Assembly (NCBI GenBank): GCA_946409855.1 | Contig: CAMJXZ010000209.1 | Location: 1-6,021, forward strand | Reading direction: 5' to 3' | Length of the DNA: 6,021 nucleotides | Origin: an uncultured Clostridia bacterium | Lineage (GTDB): Bacteria > Bacillota > Clostridia > Christensenellales > Aristaeellaceae | Notes under the pieces: generated by a model | The model's input: the letters and a program-made list of their open reading frames with translations, nothing else | Database searches by the model: none | Told to the model about the DNA's origin: nothing | Position numbers and translations under genes: made by a program | Shown here: in pieces, positions 1-5,980 of the stretch | Numbering within the stretch: position 1 is the stretch's first letter | Layout of the letters: every line of letters starts with the position of its first letter

Positions 1-68
1 CTTCATATATCGTACCTTTTGCAGCGTAGCTGCGCAAAGTATTCAATATGAGGGGAGTCTAATTCCCT
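1..68. repeat. Imperfect palindrome with adjoining small hairpin at the left window edge
   Basis: Bases 1-53 fold into one long imperfect hairpin. Bases 1-8 pair with 46-53 (one G-T wobble), TAC at 13-15 pairs with GTA at 39-41, and a TTTGC/GCAAA arm surrounds the core GCAGC-GTA-GCTGC at 21-33. A second stem follows directly, 51-56 with 63-68 (one wobble, 6-base loop). Neither strand has a T-run after the stem, so it is not a classical terminator. The sequence is less GC-rich than its surroundings. It looks like a short dispersed intergenic repeat or a structured RNA end, possibly continuing to the left of the window. The pairing is seen directly; the repeat identity is inferred. Confidence 0.35.
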
Positions 69-246
69 AAGAAAACGTGAAGAACCGGCGGAAAAGGCTG
101 TTCCGGAAAGACGCTGCCGGATTCATCGGCCGGCCGGCGGCGTCCCGTTCCGGCGAAAGACGGCAGCGGCATACGCCATCCCCGATGTCGTTCCGGACGG
201 CGGCGGAAGGACGGGTTCTGCCGCGCCGGCTTCGCGCAGCGCCGGG
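69..246. other. Non-coding spacer downstream of the aldo/keto reductase
   Basis: This GC-rich stretch between the left-edge palindrome and the end of the reductase gene holds no ORF with a ribosome site or a recognisable protein motif on either strand. Several CCGG-rich self-complementary patches occur, for example GGCCGGCCGGC near 128-138, but they look like base-composition effects. Confidence 0.5.
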
Positions 247-260
247 TCAGCCGGCGCTGC
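236..260 (-). terminator. Strong hairpin overlapping the reductase stop codon
   Basis: Bases 236-245 are perfectly complementary to 251-260, a 10-bp GC-rich stem. The 5-base loop at 246-250 contains the TGA stop (247-249, minus strand) of the aldo/keto reductase. It could stop transcription or protect the 3' end of the reductase mRNA. The bases that follow on the minus strand are GC-rich with no T-run, so it is not a textbook intrinsic terminator. The hairpin is certain; the function is a guess. Confidence 0.35.
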
Positions 261-1200
261 CGCCGTTGAGCAGCGTCCTTTCTTCCTCCGTCAGCGTGAG
301 GTCCGCCGCGGCGGCGTTTTCCCGGACCCGGTCCGGGCTGGACGCGCTGATGACGGGCAGGGTGTTAATCTCCCCGGACATAAGCCAGCTCAGCGCGATC
401 TGGGCGACCGTGGCGCCCTTTTCCGCCGCCATCCGTTCGCAGCGGGCCAGGCGGTCCCGGTTGTCCGTACCGCCGTAGGCCCAGCGCGCGTTCAGGCCGA
501 ACAGCTTCTGCAGCCGGCCCCAATCCTCCGCTTTGAGCTTGCCCGAGAATACGCCCCCGCACAGGCTGGACCAGGCCAGCAGCGGCAACCGGGTTTCCCG
601 GTAAAAGCGCCGCTCCGCCTCGTCCTTGGTGACGGTTTTGCAGCCGTTGCCCCAGGGGTCGTGCCGCTGGCGGCCCAGGCTGTAGTGCGGGCTGGACACC
701 GTGAAGCCAACCAGGCCGTGGGCTTTGGCGTATTCGTTCGCCGCGGCGATCCGCCCGGCCGTCCAGTTGGAGCCGCCGAAGGCGCCGATTTTTCCTTCCT
801 CGTGGAAACGGTTCAGGAACTCCACGATGGGGCCCACCGGGGACGACTCGTGATCCCGGTGGAGAAGATAGATGTCGATATGATCCGTCCGCAGGGCGTC
901 CAGGGAACGCTGCAGATCCTCCCGGGCGGCCTTTTCGTGGACCCGGTCCAGGAAGGCCAGGCTCGGGTGGCAGCCCTTGGAGATGAGGATCATCCGGTGC
1001 CCGCTTGCCTGCATCCACCGGCCGAGCTTCTCCTCGCTTTGTCCGTACACCCGGGCCGTGTCCACCGCGTTGATCCCGCAGGAGAGGGCGGCCTCCATCA
1101 CCGGCGCGATGTCCCCGCCGGAGGCGAAAAGCCCGCCGGCGCAGCCCAGGACGATCCTGGAAACCGGCTGGGAAACAAAGGGAATCTGAACGTATTTCAT
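247..1200 (-). CDS. Aldo/keto reductase family oxidoreductase
   Basis: This 317-residue protein is a typical single-domain aldo/keto reductase: a cytosolic TIM-barrel NAD(P)H-dependent enzyme that reduces aldehydes or ketones, or oxidises the alcohols. The catalytic tetrad is visible as D47 and Y52 in AVDTARVYG, K75 in LISKGCH and H114 in YLLHRDHE. The GGSNW motif (142-146) and the SASSPDRVREN segment (285-295) match the usual cofactor-binding positions near the barrel C-terminus. The length is normal. The start is the ATG whose complement is at 1198-1200, preceded on the minus strand by GGAG (1211-1208) with 7-base spacing; an in-frame extension to 1359 has no such support. It is transcribed divergently from the GTPase cluster and is probably an unrelated housekeeping neighbour. 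Its substrate cannot be read from sequence. No clear promoter was seen upstream. Confidence 0.95.
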   Translation of the reverse strand: MKYVQIPFVSQPVSRIVLGCAGGLFASGGDIAPVMEAALSCGINAVDTARVYGQSEEKLGRWMQASGHRMILISKGCHPSLAFLDRVHEKAAREDLQRSLDALRTDHIDIYLLHRDHESSPVGPIVEFLNRFHEEGKIGAFGGSNWTAGRIAAANEYAKAHGLVGFTVSSPHYSLGRQRHDPWGNGCKTVTKDEAERRFYRETRLPLLAWSSLCGGVFSGKLKAEDWGRLQKLFGLNARWAYGGTDNRDRLARCERMAAEKGATVAQIALSWLMSGEINTLPVISASSPDRVRENAAAADLTLTEEERTLLNGGSAG

Positions 1201-1374
1201 CTGGCTTCTCCGTTTCGTATTCGGTCTGTCTGATTCATTTGATGGAGGGGCGCGGAGGGTATAGGGAACGGACCGGCGGCTTGCCGCAGGGGCCGGAAGA
1301 ACAGACCGCATATCAGTTCTTGCCGTGCGCCGGACCGGCAGGATCCGGGGAATTCTCATTGAAGAACGAGGGCT

Positions 1375-1506
1375 GGTATGGGGGTGATAACCTCATCCGG
1401 CCCGCTGCGCGGTCCACCACCAGGGCCTGCCGGCCCGTTGTTCGGTGAAAACTGTCCACCGGACAGTTTTCCGGGCCCTCACAACCCCCAATGAGGAAGG
1501 CATACC
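1375..1506. repeat. Nested inverted repeat, MITE-like intergenic element
   Basis: Four inverted pairs nest around one centre. GGTATG (1375-1380) pairs with CATACC (1501-1506), CCTCAT (1391-1396) with ATGAGG (1491-1496), GGCCCG (1432-1437) with CGGGCC (1472-1477), and a perfect 11-bp stem at 1447-1457/1461-1471 closes a 3-base loop, ACC. The inner hairpin is certain. The outer short arms could partly be chance. The motif (CCTCATCC followed by a GCTGCGCGG patch, with an AAAACTGTCC hairpin) resembles palindromic elements I recall as scattered between genes of gut Clostridia, but copy number cannot be tested here. There is no transposase and no T-run, so it would be a non-autonomous or structural repeat. 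Confidence 0.45.
1447..1471. repeat. Perfect 11-bp hairpin at the centre of the inverted repeat
   Basis: GAAAACTGTCC at 1447-1457 is followed by the loop ACC and its exact reverse complement GGACAGTTTTC at 1461-1471. On the plus strand it is followed by CGGGCCCTC, not a T-run, so terminator function is unlikely. It is the most precise inverted repeat in the window. Confidence 0.75.
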
Positions 1507-1805
1507 CATCCGGAGCCGCGCGCTCCTCAGGCGGAACGGCTTCCCGCCTTCCCGTCAGGATCAGTATATGAAAAAACAGGCGGATTGAGAATATCGGAAC
1601 CGGGACAACATTGCGGACAGATTTGACAAACTTGCCCGCGGGCGAAGCACTTGCCGGCTTCCGCCGCAAAAGGTTCTCCTCCGGCTCTGTAAAACGCTGA
1701 TTACATCCCCGGCGGACCGGATGCTACAATCCGTCATGAACCCGGGAAAAGCATCCTGCCGGCCGGCCTGATTATTACAGTTTTCTTAACTTTCCCGTGT
1801 TCCAG

Positions 1806-1835
1806 TTGAAAACAATATGGGGCATATTGTAAAAT
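1806..1835 (+). promoter_or_regulatory. Sigma-A-like promoter for the three-gene GTPase cluster
   Basis: TTGAAA at 1806-1811 (5 of 6 to the -35 consensus) and TAAAAT at 1830-1835 (5 of 6 to the -10 consensus) are separated by 18 bases. Transcription would begin near 1842 and give a leader of about 60 bases before the first gene. This is the best promoter match in the AT-rich run upstream of the cluster, and the short gaps between the three genes suggest that it drives all of them. It is a consensus match only; the start site is not known. Confidence 0.55.
1812..1830. promoter_or_regulatory. Perfect palindrome between -35 and -10, probable operator
   Basis: ACAATATG-GGG-CATATTGT is an exact 8+8 inverted repeat with a 3-base centre. 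It fills the spacer of the predicted promoter and touches the first base of the -10. A dimeric regulator bound here would block RNA polymerase or, as MerR-type activators do, remodel a long spacer. No regulator gene lies in the window, so the protein is unknown. The palindrome is seen directly; the operator role is inferred from its position. Confidence 0.5.
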
Positions 1836-1890
1836 AGAACGGATAATCTGAAGAGCATCTGTGTTGATTGAGCGGAAAAACCCATCATAA

Positions 1891-1895
1891 AGGAG
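1891..1895 (+). promoter_or_regulatory. Ribosome binding site that favours the GTG start at 1906
   Basis: AGGAG ends at 1895. The first in-frame ATG (1897) is only one base away, too close for normal initiation. The in-frame GTG at 1906 lies 10 bases away, near the upper end of the usual range. The site therefore argues for GTG, although ATG is the more common start codon. Confidence 0.5.
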
Positions 1896-1905
1896 AATGG
1901 CTGCA

Positions 1906-2427
1906 GTGGAAGGAAAACTGGTCATCGAGATCTATGAATACGCGGAGGATACCGTCCGGATGCCTGTGTTCGAATACATCCCCTGCGAGCTTTCCAAATG
2001 CCTGAAGGGGAAAAGCGCCACCCTGAAGGAGATCATCCAGCGGGGGTTTGACGACCTGCCCCGCAAAACGCAGGACCTGGAAAAGCGCATGGAAGTGCTG
2101 CAGAAGATCGACGCCGCCAACATCGGGCGGATCGACGTGGCGTACCACCCGGCCAGGGGAACGAACGACGCCTGCGTGGAGCTGACCAACGTGGTGCCGG
2201 TGTCCTTTTCCTACGCGGACGCCCGGCGCGTCAAAATCAACCGGGACGATATCGTGCTGAAGGGCAAGTACCGCCTGTCCGCCGGCAACGAAGTGACCAC
2301 CCTGCGGGACGCGCAGCGGCTGACGCTGATCTACTCCAGCGTCCCGGAAGAGGGCGAGCAGGACGAGCAGGACGAGCCTGAGATGCAGCGTGAAATCTGC
2401 CTGAACATCACCTATCTGCAGGAATAA
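1906..2427 (+). CDS. Unrecognised small protein, first gene of the GTPase cluster
   Basis: I do not recognise this 173-residue protein (176 if translation starts at ATG 1897; see the ribosome site at 1891-1895). It has no signal peptide or membrane segment, so it should be cytosolic. Numbered from the GTG start, it begins with a likely beta strand (GKLVIEIYEY, 3-12). A charged, probably helical or coiled segment follows (about 38-70), then strand-rich sequence including CVELTNVVPVSFSY (90-103). A very acidic Glu/Asp/Gln tract at 148-159 precedes a final strand, ICLNITYLQE. The stop lies 13 bases before the GTPase gene, whose ribosome site sits in the gap, so the two are almost certainly co-transcribed. 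By position it is probably an accessory or regulatory partner of the GTPase and GAP1-like protein. No catalytic motif is evident, and the function is unknown. Confidence 0.85.
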   Translation: MEGKLVIEIYEYAEDTVRMPVFEYIPCELSKCLKGKSATLKEIIQRGFDDLPRKTQDLEKRMEVLQKIDAANIGRIDVAYHPARGTNDACVELTNVVPVSFSYADARRVKINRDDIVLKGKYRLSAGNEVTTLRDAQRLTLIYSSVPEEGEQDEQDEPEMQREICLNITYLQE

Positions 2428-2440
2428 ACGGGAGGAAGCC

Positions 2441-3877
2441 ATGATCGAATGTCCTTTCTGCGGCGAAGTCTTTGAAGAAGAGGAGCTCGTGTACGAGTTC
2501 AGCTGGGGAGAAGTTTCGACCTATTTTTACAACAGGAAGCAGCTGCCTTCCGAGCCCAGGAGCGAATTCCGGGACCGGTCGTTTTACGTGACGCTCAAAT
2601 ACGACTGGCTGGGCAACGCGCAGCTGGACCGCGCCATGCCCTGCGTCAACCCCAAGAAGCATCCCCTGTTCGACCCCATCACCAAGGAAGAAAACGGCTG
2701 GCCCCGGGTCATGCATCTGCTGAGCGGGCGGAAGGTCTTCCAGGCGGAATGCAGCGACGAGGACAGAAGGCTGCCCACCGGCGCCAAGATCCTGCCGATG
2801 GTCAAGTACAGCATGAAAAAGGGCATCGCCGTGGAAGGGATGAGCACCGGCATCTTCTGCCCCGTGTGCGAGCAGCACCTGAAGCCCGAAGTGATCCGGG
2901 CCGGGGCCGAGGTGCGGATCCTGCTCAGCGGCCGTCCCGGCAGCGGCAAGACCGTCTATGTCACCCAGGTCATTTCGGAGCTGATGCAGGGCAGGCTCGC
3001 GCAGGATTTCCACATCGAGGCGGCCAACCACTCCGTCATGGCCCATTACAGCGGCAACAAGGACCTGCTGAGGGCCCTGGGCAGCGGCTTCGTGGTCGCC
3101 ACCAACCCCAACGCCGTCCAGGATCCGTACATCTTCCTGATGAAAAACGGCAAGAGCACGGTCCGCCTGGTGATCCAGGACATCGCCGGGGAGGACACGG
3201 AGAACCGCACCAAGTACTCCAAGGCCGTGCGCAAGGCGGACATGCTGCTGTTCTTCATCGACCCGTGGCACATCGAGGAGATCCGCACCGTCCACAAGAA
3301 GAACAACGACCTGAGCAACGCCATCGTGGAGCGTTCCACCATGGGCAAATATACCGACCTGACCGGCGTCTTCCAGCAGATGATGAGCGCCGTGGACCGG
3401 GAGTTTACCGCCAAGAGCGGCCAGCTGGCCGGCATGCTGCTGATCAAGGGCGATTACCTCAATCCCCCCATGCTGGCGCAGGGCAGCCAGCCCGAATGCC
3501 AGATGATGCAGCAGCCCATTCCCTTTAACGACCCCCAGGAAATGGAGTTTACCCTGGGCATGCGCTCCAGCTTCATCCGCCAGATGATGCTGGAGTGGGA
3601 CAGCACCCGCAGTTTCGCCCGGGACGTGGAAACCAAATACGCCGCCCACAACATCCGTTACTTTGTCTCTTCCGCCCTGGGCCAGTCCACGCACCTGCGC
3701 CAGTCCGAAACGCAGGACGAAAACGAGGACGAAATGTACGCCGCCGATCAGGACGGCCCGGACGCTTCCCCCCGGCACTGGGACTACGGGGAGCAGGTGC
3801 TGGAAACCCCGGCGCGCCCCATGAACGTCATCGACCCGATCCTCTGGTGCCTGAAACGGAAAGGGATCCGCTTCTGA
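2441..3877 (+). CDS. Zinc-knuckle P-loop GTPase, DO-GTPase2-like
   Basis: This 478-residue cytosolic protein opens with a CPFC knuckle (C4, C7). A second knuckle, CPVC (C140, C143), comes just before the nucleotide-binding domain, so a zinc ribbon appears to be split by an insert of about 130 residues. GTPase motifs follow in order: G1 P-loop GRPGSGKT (164-171), G3 DIAGED with D247 and G250 (247-252), a G4-like IKGD (335-338, where NKxD is usual) and G5-like SSAL (410-413). An acidic linker (about 422-441) leads to a C-terminal VIDPILWCLKRKG segment. This layout resembles the Pfam family DO-GTPase2, known from predicted conflict and signalling operons next to GAP1 proteins. It should bind and hydrolyse GTP and act as the cluster's switch. 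GGGAGG at 2430-2435, 5 bases before ATG, fixes the start. That it is a P-loop NTPase is near certain; the family name is moderately sure. Confidence 0.92.
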   Translation: MIECPFCGEVFEEEELVYEFSWGEVSTYFYNRKQLPSEPRSEFRDRSFYVTLKYDWLGNAQLDRAMPCVNPKKHPLFDPITKEENGWPRVMHLLSGRKVFQAECSDEDRRLPTGAKILPMVKYSMKKGIAVEGMSTGIFCPVCEQHLKPEVIRAGAEVRILLSGRPGSGKTVYVTQVISELMQGRLAQDFHIEAANHSVMAHYSGNKDLLRALGSGFVVATNPNAVQDPYIFLMKNGKSTVRLVIQDIAGEDTENRTKYSKAVRKADMLLFFIDPWHIEEIRTVHKKNNDLSNAIVERSTMGKYTDLTGVFQQMMSAVDREFTAKSGQLAGMLLIKGDYLNPPMLAQGSQPECQMMQQPIPFNDPQEMEFTLGMRSSFIRQMMLEWDSTRSFARDVETKYAAHNIRYFVSSALGQSTHLRQSETQDENEDEMYAADQDGPDASPRHWDYGEQVLETPARPMNVIDPILWCLKRKGIRF

Positions 3878-3913
3878 TCCCCCCGCGGCAGACAAAAACG
3901 GAAACGGCAGGTA

Positions 3914-5869
3914 ATGGAGATGGAGATATACAGTTATTACTACGGCGCGGCCGCCGGGCAGGGCATCGGCATCCGGGCGCAGTCCAGGCAGCTGGAAGGG
4001 AACCCCATCGGGACGGTCCTCAGGGACCTTTCCTCCCTGCACGCCCTGGAAGCGCCCGGGCAGGGCACGGATAAGCTGTACTACCTGCTCGCGCAGGACG
4101 GGTGCAGCATCCTGGGCAAGTCCTTCCTGCAGTCCCCCAAGGAGTCCGGCTACAGCCGCAGCGCACCGTGCGGGATCCAGTATGTGGTGGAGACAGTGAC
4201 CGACCGGGAAAAGCAGGAATGGTCGCTCCGGCTGGGCAGCCTGGGCAGCATCGGCTTTCAGAAGCCGGACTCCCCCGTGCCGCCGTCCATGCGCGAGTTC
4301 CCTCCTGAGCAGGACCAGGGTCTCCCCTCCCTCCGGAGCAGCCCCGATCTGCTGGCGCCGCTGGTAGAGGGGGTCGCACGCGCCGCCCTTTCCGGGCGTC
4401 AGGACGAGGTGCTGCTGATTTCGATGCCCAAGGGAAAAAACAGTGAATTCGCGCGCGGCGCCATGGCCGACGCGCTTTCCTGCCTGCCCGCGCCGCTGCG
4501 GCTGAAGGTCTGCTTTCTGACCGGCCTGCCGGTGGAAGAGGGCGTCACCAGCAGTGTCACCGGCTTTGACAACGCGGTGCTCCGGTTTGGCGCCAACGTC
4601 CTTTTCTGCCCCGCTCCCGCTTTTGAGGAACTGAAAAGCTACCGTTCCTTCATCGGGCTGAACTTCGAGCAGCCCTTCCGGCAGGCCGGAGCTTTTGCCA
4701 ATATCGCCGCCCGGGCCCAGGATCCGGCCCGGTTCCTCGAAATGATGGAGCGCCGGCTGAACGGCAGAAACAACTGGACCATGGAGCTGCTCGACGAAGC
4801 GGCCGTCAGGGCGGACAACGACCTGAAGGAAGAAGCCCTGCGGGCGCAGCGCGAAGCACAGCAGCGCGCACGGCAGAGGGTCCCGAACACCAATCAAAAA
4901 AACATCCGGAATTACAAAACGGACGGAAGGCCGGTGCCGGACAGGGACGATAACCGGCCGCTGGACATCGACGTGCGCCGCGCGCCACAGCCCGCGGGCC
5001 GGAACGACCCGCCCGTGCAGACCGGCCCGTGGAAACGGGAACCGCCGCGCAAAAGGACCCATCTCTGGATTATCGATGCAATCATAGTGATCGTACTGCT
5101 GGCCCTTGTCATTGGCGGATACTGGCTGTACAAAAATGTTTTTGCAAAGCCCACAGCGGCACCCACGGTGCCGCCCGTCCAACAGGTGACCCAGGCAGAA
5201 GACGTTTCCCCGCAGACGAACGGCCTGCCTGGGCAGGAAAATGAAAAGCAGGCGGAGCCGGAACAGCAGGATGCCCCCACGGCCTCGACAGAGCAGCCCG
5301 CGGAGGAGCGGGCCGGGCAGGCAGAGGAAGAAGCCGGAACGGCCGCAGCACCCGGCGCGGCGCAGGAAACCCAGCCGGTAAGCACGCAAGCCCCGGTTCA
5401 GGTGCCGGAAACAACGGCAGCGCCAACGTCGGAACCCACTGCGGAACCTGCGGCGGAATCATCAACACCCGCGCCTGCGGAGGCATCGCCGGTTCCCGCG
5501 GAAATGTCAACGCCGGAGCCTGCGGCAGAACCTACACCGGAACCGGAGATTTTTTCCGGGTCATATACTGAAAAGGAACTGATCAATCGATACGCAGCAA
5601 CAAATAAAAATGATGTTTATTTCAGAAAAGTTCCATCCAGAATCAACATACCATATATTGAAAAATTAAAAATCAGAACACATATCTGGGTGGTCAGAAC
5701 AGTCACTGTCAGTGACACCGGCGAAAACTGGGCGGAATGTTATCATGGCAGCGTACACGGATATATCATGTTAAAATATCTGGATATCCTCTCCCCAGAA
5801 GAAAGTGAGAAGTACGATCACAATACAAAGAATATAACCCCCGTCCCAGCATCCATGTACGGAACATAA
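3914..5869 (+). CDS. GAP1-like membrane protein with extracellular SH3b domain
   Basis: This 651-residue protein is built in four parts. Residues 1 to about 300 resemble GTPase-associated protein 1: an N-terminal YGAAAGQGIGIRAQS segment (10-24), and a middle domain with SLLP-like ALSCLPAPLRLKVCFLTG (187-204). A charged Arg/Gln-rich helix (about 300-325) and a disordered basic stretch follow. One transmembrane helix (384-407) comes after RKRTH. With no signal peptide, the positive-inside rule places the N-terminus in the cytoplasm. A Pro/Glu/Ala/Thr linker (411-546) then leads to an SH3b-type domain (about 567-628: DVYFRKVPS, ENWAECY, GYIMLKYLDIL) outside the cell. It lies 36 bases after the GTPase gene, its likely partner. 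ATG 3914 has a weak AGG two bases upstream; in-frame ATG 3920 is an equal candidate and would remove two residues. GC content drops sharply over the SH3b part. Confidence 0.9.
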   Translation: MEMEIYSYYYGAAAGQGIGIRAQSRQLEGNPIGTVLRDLSSLHALEAPGQGTDKLYYLLAQDGCSILGKSFLQSPKESGYSRSAPCGIQYVVETVTDREKQEWSLRLGSLGSIGFQKPDSPVPPSMREFPPEQDQGLPSLRSSPDLLAPLVEGVARAALSGRQDEVLLISMPKGKNSEFARGAMADALSCLPAPLRLKVCFLTGLPVEEGVTSSVTGFDNAVLRFGANVLFCPAPAFEELKSYRSFIGLNFEQPFRQAGAFANIAARAQDPARFLEMMERRLNGRNNWTMELLDEAAVRADNDLKEEALRAQREAQQRARQRVPNTNQKNIRNYKTDGRPVPDRDDNRPLDIDVRRAPQPAGRNDPPVQTGPWKREPPRKRTHLWIIDAIIVIVLLALVIGGYWLYKNVFAKPTAAPTVPPVQQVTQAEDVSPQTNGLPGQENEKQAEPEQQDAPTASTEQPAEERAGQAEEEAGTAAAPGAAQETQPVSTQAPVQVPETTAAPTSEPTAEPAAESSTPAPAEASPVPAEMSTPEPAAEPTPEPEIFSGSYTEKELINRYAATNKNDVYFRKVPSRINIPYIEKLKIRTHIWVVRTVTVSDTGENWAECYHGSVHGYIMLKYLDILSPEESEKYDHNTKNITPVPASMYGT

Positions 5870-5880
5870 CCGCAGGTATA

Positions 5881-5900
5881 TGAACCGAAAACCCGGTTCA
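5881..5900 (+). other. Small hairpin after the membrane protein gene
   Basis: TGAACCG (5881-5887) and CGGTTCA (5894-5900) form a perfect 7-bp stem with a 6-base loop, 11 bases after the stop codon at 5867-5869. It is followed by ACACGCATAG with no T-run, so full termination is unlikely and read-through into the next gene is possible. It may stabilise or process the transcript. Confidence 0.45.
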
Positions 5901-5980
5901 ACACGCATAGACACCCCCAATCAAACAACGTTTCATATCATCAACCCATCAACCAGCAAAAGAAGAACAGGAATAAAAAA

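Larger units (their letters stand above)
1201..1805. other. Divergent intergenic region, no convincing gene
   Basis: This stretch of about 600 bases separates the reductase from the promoter of the three-gene cluster. Short ORFs exist on both strands, but none has a ribosome site together with a recognisable motif, and one runs straight through the inverted repeat at 1375-1506. An extended -10-like TGCTACAAT lies at 1722-1730 without a good -35. GGATGCT at 1719-1725 pairs with AGCATCC at 1750-1756 across a 24-base loop. TTGACA at 1623-1628 has no matching -10. None of these is strong enough to call alone. Confidence 0.5.

Noticed and set aside
77..478. A 133-codon plus-strand frame starting at GTG 77
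   Set aside because: More than half of it is antisense to the end of the aldo/keto reductase, the product is Arg/Ser/Ala-rich, and no convincing ribosome site precedes it.
1201..1359. N-terminal extension of the aldo/keto reductase by 53 residues
   Set aside because: The extension is Arg/Pro-rich with no family similarity, whereas the ATG at 1200 has GGAG at 7 bases and gives the standard start for the family.
1623..1651. TTGACA at 1623-1628 as a perfect -35 element
   Set aside because: The bases 16 to 18 positions downstream are GC-rich with no -10-like hexamer.
1313..1669. A 118-codon minus-strand frame in the intergenic region
   Set aside because: It is translated straight through the nested inverted repeat at 1375-1506, has no good ribosome site and shows no recognisable protein pattern. 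Such frames arise as by-products of repeat sequences.
1719..1756. Hairpin GGATGCT/AGCATCC as a leader attenuator
   Set aside because: The 24-base loop is large, no T-run follows, and it lies upstream of the better promoter, so it would not be in the main transcript.
1885..2442. A 185-codon minus-strand frame covering the first cluster gene
   Set aside because: It is a complementary-frame shadow of the plus-strand gene, which has a ribosome site, operon spacing and sensible secondary structure. The antisense protein has no motif.
2408..5389. A 993-codon open frame on the minus strand, antisense to the GTPase and membrane protein genes
   Set aside because: It is very long, but its protein is low-complexity (Gly, His, Val, Leu, Arg-rich) with no family motif. 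It shadows two genes with clear domains, and high third-position GC in the plus-strand genes removes stop codons from this frame. It ends just where the composition turns AT-rich.
5400..5551. Repeated CCTGCGG-type units as a tandem repeat or CRISPR-like array
   Set aside because: They are irregular and in frame, and they encode the Pro/Glu/Ala linker. The repetition follows from biased amino-acid content; there are no constant repeats with unique spacers.
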